This document shows positions 26,270 through 35,700 of a stretch of DNA of 64,000 nucleotides, in pieces. A model generated the notes under the pieces. It was not told where the DNA came from and did no database searches. It was given only the letters and a program-made list of their open reading frames with translations. This DNA is from an uncultured Pseudomonadales bacterium. GTDB taxonomy: Bacteria > Pseudomonadota > Gammaproteobacteria > Pseudomonadales > Azotimanducaceae. The translations under genes were made by a program, and so were the position numbers. Each line of letters begins with the position of its first letter. Within the stretch, counting starts at the first letter, position 1. The stretch is from positions 992,001 through 1,056,000 of the forward strand of contig OY282460.1 in assembly GCA_958296295.1 (NCBI GenBank). Direction: 5' to 3'.

Positions 26270-26941
26270 TCACATGGGACAGCACGGCCTCGCGTCTTTT
26301 GGCATGTGGTACTTCCCCGTCCGCAGATCCAAGACGTTGCCTGCTTGGCCGACGGTATCCCAGCTTCCCGTCAGCACTACCTCTCCCTTGATGCAATAGC
26401 ACCCATACTCATTCCAAACCTCCATCTCCCGGCATTCCCAATTGCCGGGGCCTGTGCGGTTGCTGACACACTGGGCTGCGCTTTGTGCTTGCCCTAGCCG
26501 CTTGGCCGAGCCAGGCAGGGCGGGCGGAAGACCGCGAGCTGTTTTCGCCTCTTGGAAGTGACTGTCCGCTAACGGTCGCGCGCAGATCGCTTCGATCTCG
26601 CCATCGCCGTCCCGCCGAACGGTCAGCTTCAGATTGGCGACCAGCACATCCACCTCGCAACTCGCGACGCAGTCTTGGGTGTTCAGCTCGCCAGGCACCG
26701 GCGTGGCGGCCAACTTCATGGCGTTCTCGCCATCCTTGGGTCCGTAGCGCAAAACGACATTCGGGTGTTCCTCGCCTTTCCACACGAAGAAGAGGTCATC
26801 GCCCAACAGGACGAATTCTCCGCAGTTCTTCTCGCAGGCGCCGGCGCTGATGTCCGCGTTGAGCAACGGGCCGGCACTGGCGGATTCCGCACCCGCCAAA
26901 GCGAGCGTCAGCGGAATGCAAAGGGCTTTCAAAAGTCTCAT
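26270..26941 (-). CDS. Secreted cysteine-containing protein of unknown function
   Basis: A 223-aa protein with a signal peptide (MRLLKALCIPLTLALAGAES, cut near ASA). The mature part contains many cysteines, including CEKNCGEF, QDCVASCEVDVLV, WECREMEVWNEYGCYC and a terminal CCPM, suggesting disulfides in the periplasm. I do not recognise the family. The stretch ANLKLTVRRDGDGEIEA resembles KLTVRRDG in the lipoprotein encoded at 38544-40052. A 56-bp upstream element (27010-27065) is shared with that gene. Confidence 0.75.
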   Translation of the reverse strand: MRLLKALCIPLTLALAGAESASAGPLLNADISAGACEKNCGEFVLLGDDLFFVWKGEEHPNVVLRYGPKDGENAMKLAATPVPGELNTQDCVASCEVDVLVANLKLTVRRDGDGEIEAICARPLADSHFQEAKTARGLPPALPGSAKRLGQAQSAAQCVSNRTGPGNWECREMEVWNEYGCYCIKGEVVLTGSWDTVGQAGNVLDLRTGKYHMPKDARPCCPM

Positions 26942-27009
26942 GGTCGGTCTCCTTAACTAGGCGCCAACGCCGTTTTCTACAATGCAGGCTCGTAGCGGTT
27001 CAAGTTGGT

Positions 27010-27065
27010 GGAACCGTAGCACCAACCGCATGCAATGTTGCTTCTATTTTCTCGGCTCTTCGCGG
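27010..27065 (-). repeat. Dispersed 56-bp upstream element, copy 1
   Basis: This block matches 40126-40181 at 48 of 56 positions without gaps, counted by eye. It begins GGAACCGTAGCA on the plus strand. Both copies lie about 70 nt upstream of a minus-strand gene for an exported cysteine-containing protein (this one 69 nt upstream of 26941), so it is likely a shared promoter or operator region. The remainder of the 26942-27178 gap shows nothing recognisable. Confidence 0.7.
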
Positions 27066-27178
27066 AAAACACGGCTTTGCACGTCGAAAAACTCCTTTCT
27101 TTGCAGGAGTTCCGCCGCTGTGCGAATCGTTGCCCAACGCGCCCGTGAACCAATCTGGCTTGGAAAACCCGGGAGCGG

Positions 27179-30100
27179 CTACTGCCCGGCCGCGGAGACC
27201 TCGTCGTCGGCCGGCTGCCAGCGAATCGCGTCCGCCACCACGAGGGCGCCGGTCGTGCGGTCCGAGACGGTGACGCGCACGTTGCCGGCAGGCAGATCAA
27301 ACGTGCCCAGCCGGTTCCAGCCCGGAACCGCCTCGCCGGCGTCGAATGGCACCGGGACCCGGTTGCCGCCCGTCTCGATGTGGACATCCAAGGTGCCGAA
27401 TCGCGGCAAGCGGGCCCCGGGACGGGCCAATGGCCCGTTGTCGATCATCGTTCCGGCGTATGGGCTCGGCCCGGGCAAGTGATATGCCAGCCGCCAGCGG
27501 CCGGCCGCCGGCAAGGTTGCGGCGAAGGTCGCTTGGCTCTCTCCAGTGCCCGCCTCGATCGAAACCTGGCTGCGCCGGTAGCGGCCCCACGCCAATATCC
27601 AAGCATGCTCGGTGCGCGTCCAGCGGCGTTCGCCGTCGCCCGAGAAAGAAGGCACTTCCGGGCCCGTTGCTGTCACCTCCCGGCGGGTGAACCGCAGGCC
27701 GGTCGTGAAGACGGATTTGGTGGAGAAGGCGCTGTCGAGGTCGTCCACCACGACGAGACTCTCCTCGGTGCGCGGACGCCAATCGCTCGCTCGCCCGCCG
27801 GCGAGCGGTTCCCGTGCCATCGTGCGCTGCGGATCCAGCCGCGGCACGCCCAGACGCACTGCGCCGCGGTTGCGCGAAAGAAAGGTGTCCAACTGCACTT
27901 CAAGGGGCGGGTCCCGCAGGATGGCGCCGAGCTCTACACCGGCGTTGGCCGGCACCGTGACCGGTTCTCCGTGTTCAAACGACCAGTCTTTGACGCGCCA
28001 CACGAGCCGGACGACGCCCGGCGCGGGTTCGTCGTTACGCACGCGCAGCCGCACTTGGTAGCGTGGCCGGCCCCGCTTGTCGTCCGGCAGGCGGTACGCT
28101 TCCACCGGCGCGGCCAAATAGCCCGGCAAACTACCGCCGGCAAGCCAAACGCCCATGATGGGCGCGAACTGCGGCGCATGCTCGTCCAGGAGGCCCATGA
28201 AGTCCGATAGCGTGAACGTCGCGCCCCCGTGGCGGTTGCGCAACGAGGCCAGAAACTCGCCCGCGCCGGTCTGGCCCCAAGCGCCTTCCAACGCCGCGGC
28301 GACCTGGTCCGCGCTTTGGACAAGCTCCTCGAAAGCGCTTCCGCGCTCCCAGGCCGGTGGGGGAACGATGTGTACGGCGCCGAAGAGCCGGTGCAGGACG
28401 CGCATGGGCGCGGCCCGGTCGGTGCGCCCCGGCGGCCCCAGCCGCTCGGCCCCGTATACCGCTACCGTGGATGCGCTGGCGACTTGGCGCGCCGCCAAGT
28501 TGTTCAGCAACAGATTGAGCGGCGTCGCCGCTTCGCCAGCGGCGCTGGTGTGGAAGTGCAGCACGTTTCGCCCCAAGCCGGTGCGCAAGGGAATGTAGTT
28601 CGCGCCGAAGCGGTAACCGAAGTCGAAGCCCCGCAGATCCGATTCCAGCGAGCCTTCGCGCAGGCGCGCCGTGGGGAACCCTTGTTCGGGCAGTAGCTGC
28701 ACACCCGAGAGCGCGTGGTTCGAGAGCATCTGCTGGCCGCCGCCGTAGCGCCGCAGCGCCGCCGGCGCCTCTACTACACTGAACACCGGCCCGGACGGCG
28801 CCGCGATGGAGTAGGGCAGGCCCTGGCGTGTCAGCGACCGCAGCGTGCTTTCGTACCGCGCGACTAACGGGCCGACGAACGGGCGCGCCCGCTCGATCTG
28901 CGGTTCGTGCTTCGGATGCACCAGCAGTTCGAACTCCACGCCGCCGATGGTCGCGCTGTAGCGTCGCCACGGGGCCGCCAAGAGCGCGAACTCCGCCAAG
29001 GGAGTGGCGGGCCGGAACCGCAGGCCATCCGTCGCCGTGTCCCGCCCTGCACCCGCCGCGAACCAGCCGGGCGGTACCCGCACTTGCAGATCGATCGCCC
29101 GGTGGTCCAGCTCGCCGGCGCTCTCCAAGCTGGCGCTGAAGTTCACGTCCGCGCGTGGCAGCCAATGCGCCCCCGGCAGCAGGGCGACGAAATCCTCCTC
29201 GAACAGCGTGGCTTGGTCGCCGAGCAGCGCTAGCGGTCGCCCGGCCAGGCTTTCCTCCAGCGCCGCCACCGCCGTGTCCGGGTAGGCGAAACGCGCCTCG
29301 GGTAGGCCGCTGGCGCGGATGCCGACGATACGTTCGGCCCCGTTGCTCGCTGGCGGCTGCGCTATCGTCAGCAGGCCGAGGTCGAAGTCGTGGTCGGCCG
29401 GTTCGTCGTCCACCGTTACCGAGGAGACCGCCAGGCCGGGGTTGAGGCTGAACCGGATCGGCCCGTCGGCCAGCCCGTCCGGCACGAGCACGGCCAAGCG
29501 CAAATCCAGCGTCAGGGCGCGGCCCGGATCGATCTCCACCGTGCCGGTGATCCGTTCCACGTCCACACGCGGTGCGCCGCGCAGCGCCAAGTGCGCGGCT
29601 GCCCATTCGCGCCGTTCCGCATTCGCCGCCATCGCTTGCGCGACCAGCGCGCCGACGCTCGCTGCGCCGACCGCGACGAGGCCGGCGGCGCACATCCCCA
29701 ACCGGTGCCGCGAGATCTCGGCGCGCCGGGGTGCCAGCGTTGCGGCGGCGGCGATACAACCGGCCGCCAGAACGACGAGCGCCAGCCGTTGCGCGAAGTC
29801 CGTCGCTGCCGGATGGCGCGGCAGAATCTCCGAGCTTGGCAACCCCAGATTCGTGATTCCGGCCAGCGCCGGCAAGAGGTGCATCGGCGCTTGCAAGGCG
29901 CCGAACAAGGCGATTGCTAATAGGGCGAAAAGGATCGCGACCACCGCGCCGCGGCCGGGCATCGCGGCCGACAGCAACAGCGCCAACGCGCCCCAGAACA
30001 GCAACGTCGGCGGCGCGTCCAGCACGAGGAAGGTGACGAGCGCGACCGGCTCGAGAGCCTCCCCGAGAGTTCGCCAATCCCACTGCTCCGCCGCGAGCCC

Positions 30101-30487
30101 GGCGATCTGCAACAGCCCGCCGAGCAGGGCCAGGGAGAGCCACGCGGGCAACACGATGGCGGCAAGCCGGCCGAGGAGCAGCACGAAGTTGGACATAGGC
30201 CGGGCGTCCAAGGCTTCGGCGATGTTGGCCCGCTCGTCCCGCGCCCGCAGGCCGGGTACGAGCAGGACAACGCCGAGCAAGGCGACCCACAGCGTGACGA
30301 GGCCGAGCGACGGTGTGGCGAAACGCGGCGCCGGCGCGTAGCCGTCGGCGTGCAGCGCCGCAAAGCGCGTGTACAGCGCGAAGCCGACGCCGACGGTGCA
30401 GGCGGCGGCGATCCAAACGCCCGGCGATCGCCGAACCGAACGCGACTCGGCCAAGAACAGGGCGATCAGCGGGTCGACTCGACTCAT
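27179..30487 (-). CDS. ABC-2-like membrane protein fused to M1-peptidase-like and golvesin-like domains, copy B
   Basis: A 1102-aa protein. The N-terminal approximately 300 residues hold six or more TM helices (PGVWIAAACTVGVGFALY, LGLVTLWVALLGVVLLVPGL, ARPMSNFVLLLGRLAAIVLP), resembling ABC-2-type permease/M1 aminopeptidase fusions. The long extracytoplasmic part (about 310-930) has M1-like strands (GLPYSIAAPSGPVFSVVEAP) but no HExxH zinc motif; NLLLNNLAARQVAS occupies that place. The last approximately 150 residues form a golvesin-C-like beta domain (GTFDLPAGNVRVTVSDRTTG, VVADAIRW). It is strongly similar to the gene at 32735-36055. No ABC ATPase gene is nearby. ATG 30485-30487 is preferred to 30517. 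Confidence 0.82.
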   Translation of the reverse strand: MSRVDPLIALFLAESRSVRRSPGVWIAAACTVGVGFALYTRFAALHADGYAPAPRFATPSLGLVTLWVALLGVVLLVPGLRARDERANIAEALDARPMSNFVLLLGRLAAIVLPAWLSLALLGGLLQIAGLAAEQWDWRTLGEALEPVALVTFLVLDAPPTLLFWGALALLLSAAMPGRGAVVAILFALLAIALFGALQAPMHLLPALAGITNLGLPSSEILPRHPAATDFAQRLALVVLAAGCIAAAATLAPRRAEISRHRLGMCAAGLVAVGAASVGALVAQAMAANAERREWAAAHLALRGAPRVDVERITGTVEIDPGRALTLDLRLAVLVPDGLADGPIRFSLNPGLAVSSVTVDDEPADHDFDLGLLTIAQPPASNGAERIVGIRASGLPEARFAYPDTAVAALEESLAGRPLALLGDQATLFEEDFVALLPGAHWLPRADVNFSASLESAGELDHRAIDLQVRVPPGWFAAGAGRDTATDGLRFRPATPLAEFALLAAPWRRYSATIGGVEFELLVHPKHEPQIERARPFVGPLVARYESTLRSLTRQGLPYSIAAPSGPVFSVVEAPAALRRYGGGQQMLSNHALSGVQLLPEQGFPTARLREGSLESDLRGFDFGYRFGANYIPLRTGLGRNVLHFHTSAAGEAATPLNLLLNNLAARQVASASTVAVYGAERLGPPGRTDRAAPMRVLHRLFGAVHIVPPPAWERGSAFEELVQSADQVAAALEGAWGQTGAGEFLASLRNRHGGATFTLSDFMGLLDEHAPQFAPIMGVWLAGGSLPGYLAAPVEAYRLPDDKRGRPRYQVRLRVRNDEPAPGVVRLVWRVKDWSFEHGEPVTVPANAGVELGAILRDPPLEVQLDTFLSRNRGAVRLGVPRLDPQRTMAREPLAGGRASDWRPRTEESLVVVDDLDSAFSTKSVFTTGLRFTRREVTATGPEVPSFSGDGERRWTRTEHAWILAWGRYRRSQVSIEAGTGESQATFAATLPAAGRWRLAYHLPGPSPYAGTMIDNGPLARPGARLPRFGTLDVHIETGGNRVPVPFDAGEAVPGWNRLGTFDLPAGNVRVTVSDRTTGALVVADAIRWQPADDEVSAAGQ

Positions 30488-30601
30488 CGGGCCCCGGAAC
30501 AGTGCCAGATGGGCCAAGCTTAGGGCTGGGGTGACGCAGCCGCAAGTCCGTTCGCCACCCGAACCTCAACGGAGCTCCTCAGCAGCATCACCCAAGCATG
30601 G

Positions 30602-30728
30602 CTACTGCTCGGCCGCGTAGCTCTCGGCCGGCAGCCAGCGGATCGCGTCGGCCGGCACCGAGGGGCCCGACGTGCGGTCTGAGACGGTGACGCGCACCTC
30701 GCCGGCGGGCAGGTCGAACGTGCCCAGC
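30602..30728 (-). pseudogene. Scar of a third paralog: golvesin-like tail only
   Basis: Read on the minus strand, the segment gives GTFDLPAGEVRVTVSDRTSG and ADAIRWLPAESYAAEQ before a stop. It is nearly the same as the C-terminus of the protein ending at 32735 and less like the one ending at 27179. Similarity stops abruptly at 30728, where unrelated sequence begins. It is therefore the 3' end of a lost third copy, or a duplicated gene end left by insertion of the adjacent HEPN gene. The rest of the 30488-30786 gap has no gene. Confidence 0.8.
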
Positions 30729-30786
30729 GGGTAAGAATCCCGACTCCCCCTCCAAACAGACGCCGGATGGAGCCGTACTTCACTAT

Positions 30787-32535
30787 TCACCGTCGCCAAG
30801 GGTGAAAGTCCTTGAAGTCGTCGTCGCCTGGAAAGAACAACGTTGCTGGCACTTGGCTTGAGGTATCTCCCAACGTCTCCACGATGAAGTCGAACTGTTG
30901 TCGATGATGCTCGAGGGACGTCGCCACGCTCCAATTCGGATGTGAGTCGAGGTCTGCGAGTATGCGAGATACGCACCTAGAGAAGTAGTATTGGACGTGA
31001 TCGATCAGAGCCAATAGGTAGGGTGGTGGCGCACCCATGTGAACTGTCATATTTCTGGCGCGATAGATACGTTCAAGGTGCCATGCCAATCTCTGTTTTG
31101 AGACCTCAAGCTGTTTCTGCACCGTTTTCGGTTCATGCATGTTCTTCCATGACTCATACACACGAAAACGCAGTAGAGGATGGCTCGCCACATCCTCCAG
31201 CAACCGTTGAATCAGGTTGTTTCCCTTTTTCCCGGTGATGGCTTCACATACATCTCGGGCAGACATTCGGTAAGGATGGGATCTGGCGAACAAAGCACTC
31301 GGCCGCATGGACATCGTGCGGTAGAAGTAGTGGCAGCACACCGCTAGGTAGCGAGTTATTTTGTCGACTCTTCGTGCGGCGACAGTCGGCGGAACCCAAC
31401 GAACAATCCGACCTCTCGCACTGTCGGTGCCACTACCACCGACGAGACACTCCAGAGCGGTCCACATGCCCACGAGCCCAGCCATCGCATCCGAGCTGGC
31501 CAATGCAATGGAGTGTTGCTCCAAGGCGTTCTCCAATGCCTCATGGGGCCCAGCATGTCGGCCAACTGTCAGGGCACGTCTCGCTAGCCGTTTGGCGTTG
31601 CGTCGGGGTCTAGTGGCCACAGATTGCTCCGTGCGACGGTCCACAATTTGGCTCTGGTGTTCGTCCGAGACGAGAACGGTTGGGTTAATTCGTAGCGCTG
31701 CCCTGTTCTCGTAGAAGTTGAGCACGTCCACGATTGGACGACACTTGTGCAGCGCGTCATCAACAGCTCTGCTGTGCGTAACTGCTTTTGCGGGGACAGC
31801 AAGAGCTACTTCTCGGCCGTGGTCTACGCCTGCCTTGAAGGACTGCGCCGTTTGGTCGCGGGGGAAGTCGCTGCGCTTCGCGAAACGAACGTCTGGCGAC
31901 ACCAATAGAGCCTGTACCGTGGGCCTATCGCCGTATAGCCGAACGATGCATGTGAATTGCCTAGGTTGAGCTTGCAGCGACGCACCTATGTTGTCCACGA
32001 TGGCTTGGACGTCTTCCGAGTAGGCAATGCCACCGACCGCTGCGGTTGCGTCTGTTGCCAGATAGCCGAGCCGGACCGCGTGAGTGCCCAGATGTTCCAG
32101 CACGGCTAACGTCCGTTGCTTGTTCTTCGGCAACCGCGCCGCCTCCCGCTGGAGCACATCCAAGAGGGTAGGTACAGGGCTGGGCGCGGTGTCGGAGAAG
32201 ACAGTGGCTATGTCTTTGATCTCACTTGGGCTGTCTGACTTCACCAGCTTCCGTAGTAGCTCACAGCACCAGCGATGATCGTCGAGCCAATGCGATTCGG
32301 CGCGGGTGGCATCCCGGATCTCCTCCTGAACGAGTTTCACATGGCGCCTCCACCGTGCGTCACGAGACGCCAGCGTCGTGAGCTCCGCCAGCTCGGACAC
32401 GAGAAAGTGCGTGTCGAACAGCCTAGGCCTGTAGGGGTCGGGCGTGCCCGTATCGAACATCTCTTGCCACGCTAGCGCGATCAGCGCGGACGACTCGTTC
32501 GAGGAACCCAAGTCACTGCTTGCGGGGAAGTACAT
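30787..32535 (-). CDS. Large HEPN-domain protein (ApeA-like C-terminus), putative defence gene
   Basis: A 582-aa protein. The C-terminal region has the layout of ApeA/HEPN proteins: GLVGMWTALECLVGG (the W-x-A-L-E-x-L helix), then after about 150 residues the catalytic-type RNMTVH motif (R-x4-H) in ERIYRARNMTVHMG. Such HEPN domains are often RNases in abortive-infection or toxin systems. The N-terminal approximately 330 residues are unrecognised. Local composition looks less GC-biased than the neighbours, with more A/T-ending codons, consistent with transfer. It lies alone between two copies of a duplicated membrane-protein gene. The flanking stretch 32536-32734 has no gene. Confidence 0.72.
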   Translation of the reverse strand: MYFPASSDLGSSNESSALIALAWQEMFDTGTPDPYRPRLFDTHFLVSELAELTTLASRDARWRRHVKLVQEEIRDATRAESHWLDDHRWCCELLRKLVKSDSPSEIKDIATVFSDTAPSPVPTLLDVLQREAARLPKNKQRTLAVLEHLGTHAVRLGYLATDATAAVGGIAYSEDVQAIVDNIGASLQAQPRQFTCIVRLYGDRPTVQALLVSPDVRFAKRSDFPRDQTAQSFKAGVDHGREVALAVPAKAVTHSRAVDDALHKCRPIVDVLNFYENRAALRINPTVLVSDEHQSQIVDRRTEQSVATRPRRNAKRLARRALTVGRHAGPHEALENALEQHSIALASSDAMAGLVGMWTALECLVGGSGTDSARGRIVRWVPPTVAARRVDKITRYLAVCCHYFYRTMSMRPSALFARSHPYRMSARDVCEAITGKKGNNLIQRLLEDVASHPLLRFRVYESWKNMHEPKTVQKQLEVSKQRLAWHLERIYRARNMTVHMGAPPPYLLALIDHVQYYFSRCVSRILADLDSHPNWSVATSLEHHRQQFDFIVETLGDTSSQVPATLFFPGDDDFKDFHPWRR

Positions 32536-32734
32536 TGCGTGAGGAAGGGATCGATGACCGCCCGCGAGTCCGCTTGCCTATTTACGCCAAACGACCACCG
32601 GACGAGCCATCGTCCCTATTTTCGGTTAGGTCGACAACCAACAGCACCAACGTAACCGGAGTGAGAGCTTGAAGTCAACGCTCGATCAGCGGTCGCCCAA
32701 CCCGGCTTTGGTCGGCTCGGACGGGGCGGCGTAG

Positions 32735-35700
32735 CTACTGCTCGGGCGCGGAGCTCTCGTCGTCGGCCGGCAGCCAGCGGATCGCGTCGGCGGGCACGCT
32801 GTCACCGGAGGTGCGGTCCGATACGGTGACGCGCACCTCTCCGGCGGGCAGGTCGAACGTGCCCAGCCGGTTCCAGCCCGGAACCGCCTCGCCGGCGTCG
32901 AAGGGCGCCGGGTGCCGGTCGCCGCCCGCCTCGATGTGGACATCCAACGTGCCGAAGCGCGGCATGCCGCCGATGGGAACAAACGGGCCGTCTTCCATCC
33001 ACGTTCCAGCGTGCGGCCCGTTCCCCGGCAGGTGGTACGCCAGCCGCCAGCGGCCGGCCGACGGCAAGGTTGCCGCGAAGGTCGCTTGGCTTTCGCCGGT
33101 GCCGGGCTCGATCGTCACCAGGCTGCGCCGGTAGCGGCCCCACGCCAATCTCATGGAATCCTCGATGCGCCTCCAGCGGCGTTCGCCTTCCACCCTGGAA
33201 GAAGACACCTCCGGGCCTGTCGCCGTCACCTCGCGACGGGTGAACCGCAGGCCGGCCGTGACGACGGATCTGGTGGAGAAGGCGCTGTCGAGGTCGTCCA
33301 CCACGATGAGATTCTCCACGGTGCGCGGGCGCCAATCGCTCGCGCGCGCGCCGGCGAGCGGTTCCCGCGCCACCGCGCGCTCCGGGTCCACCCGCGGCAG
33401 GCCCAGACGCACGGCCCCGCGATTGCGCGAAAGAAAGGTGTCCAACTGCACTTCGTGGGGCGGGTGCCGCAGGATGGCGCCGAGCTCGACAGCGGCGTTG
33501 GCAGGCACCGGGACCGGGGCCCCGTATTCATACAACTCGCCCTTGACGCGCCACACGAGCCGGACGACGCCGGGTACGGGTTCGTCGTTGCGCACATGCA
33601 GCCGCAGCTGGTAGCGGGCTTCGCCCCGCTCGTCGTCCGGCAGGCGGTACGCCTCCACCGGCGCGGCCAGATAGCCCGGCAAGCCGCCGCCGGCAAGCCA
33701 AACGCGAATGACAGGCGCAAACTGCGGGGCATGCTCGTCCAAGAGAGCCATGAAATCCGAGAGCGCGAACGTCGCGCCCCCGTGGCGGTTGCGCAACGCG
33801 GCCAGGAACTCCCCGACGCCGCTCACGCTCAAACCGCCCTCCAAAGCCACTGCCACCTGGTCCGCACTCATGACAAGCTCCCCGAAAGCGCTCCCGGGCG
33901 TCCACATCGCCGGGTAAAAGATATGCACGGCACCGAAGAGCCGGTGCAGGACGCGCATGGGCGCGACGCGTATGGGCGTGTGCCTGCCGGCACGCAACGG
34001 CCCCAGCTGCGCGGCCGCGAACACCAGGCCTTCGCCGGTCCCGAAACGCCGCGACGTCCAGTTGTTCAACAGCAGATTGAGCGGCGTCGCCGCTTCGCCG
34101 GTGGCGTTGGTGTGGAAATGCAGCAGGTTCCGCCACACGCCGACGTACAGGGGAACCGCGTTCGCGCCGTAGTTGTTGCCGTAATCGAGGACGAACACGG
34201 ACCTTTCCAGCGAGCCCACTTGCAGGCGCACCGTGGGGAACCCTTGTTCGGGCAGCAGCTGCACGCCGGGCAGCCCTTGGAGGGAGAGCATTTGCCGCCC
34301 GCCGCCGTAGCGCCGCAGCGCCGCCGGCGCCTCGACGACGCTGAACACCGGCCCGGACGGCGCCGCGATGGAGTAGGGCAGCCCTTGGGCCGTCAGCAAC
34401 CGGAGCGTGCTTTCGTACTTGGCAATCAACGGGCCGACGAACGGGCGCACCCGATCCACCTGCGGCGCGTGCTTCGGATGCACCAGCAGTTCGAACTCCA
34501 CGCCGCCGATGGTGGCGTTGTAGCGCCGCCACGGCGCGGCCAGCAGCGCGAACTCCGCCAAAGGAGCGGCGGGGCGGAACCGCAGGCCGTCGGCCGCCGC
34601 GTCCCGCCCGGCGCCGGCGGCGTGCCAGCCGGGCGGCACCCGCACTTGCAGATCGATCGCCCGATGGTCGACATCACCGGCGCTCTCCAAGCTAGCGCTG
34701 AAGTTGACATCAGCGCGCGGCAGCCAGTGCCCGCCTGGCAGCAAGGCCACGAAATCCTCCTCGAACAACATGGCTTGGTCGCCGAGCAGCGCCAGCGGAT
34801 GCCCGGCAAGGCTCTCTTCCATCGCCGCAACGGCGGTGTCCGGGTAGGCGAAGCGCGCGTCGGGCAGGCCGCCGGCGCGGATGCCGACGATTCGCTCGGC
34901 CCCGTCGTCACTCGGCGATTGCGGGACGGTCAAAAGGCCGAGGTCGAAATCGTAGGCCGCAGGTTCGCCATTCACGGTGACAGACGAAACGGCCAAGCCG
35001 GGATTGAGGCTGAATCGCATCGGGCCGCCGGCCGCCTCGTCCGGCACGCGGACGTGCAAACGCAAGTCCAGCGTCAAAGCGCGGCCCGGATCGATCTCCA
35101 CGGTGCCGGTGAGCCGTTCCACGTCCACACGCGGCGCGCCGCGCAGCGCCAAGTGCGCGGCCGCCCACTCGCGCCTTTCCGCGTTCGCCGCTATCGCTTG
35201 CGCGACCAAGGTGCCGATTCCCCCAGCGCCGATCAAGACCAGGCCAACGGCAACCAGCCTTAACCGGCGGCGCGAGCTGTCGTCGCGTCGTGTCAACAGC
35301 GTGGCCGCGGCGGCGAGGCAGCCGGCCGCCAGAACGACGAGCGCGAACCGTTGCGCGAAGTCCATCGCTGCCGGATGCCGCGGCAGAATCTCGGAGCCCG
35401 GCAACCCCAGACTCGTGATTCCCGCCAGCGCCGGCAACAGGTGCATCGGCGCCCGCAAGACACCGAAAAAGGCGAGCGCCAATAGCGCCACAAGGACCGC
35501 GATAGCCGCGCCGCGGCCGGGCACGGCGGCCGACAACACGAGGGCCAACGCGCCCCAGAACAGCAACGTCGGCGGCGCGTCCAGCGCGAGGAAGGTGACG
35601 AGCGCGATAGGCTCGAGAGCCTCGCCCAGAGCCCGCCAGTCCCACTGCTCGGCGGCGAGGCCGGTGATCTGCAACAGCCCCCCGAGCAGGGCCAGGGAGA

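Noticed and set aside
32912..35263. 783-codon plus-strand open frame
   Set aside because: Antisense shadow of the copy A membrane fusion protein; composition (H, R, A, G) is typical of reverse-strand reading in GC-rich DNA.
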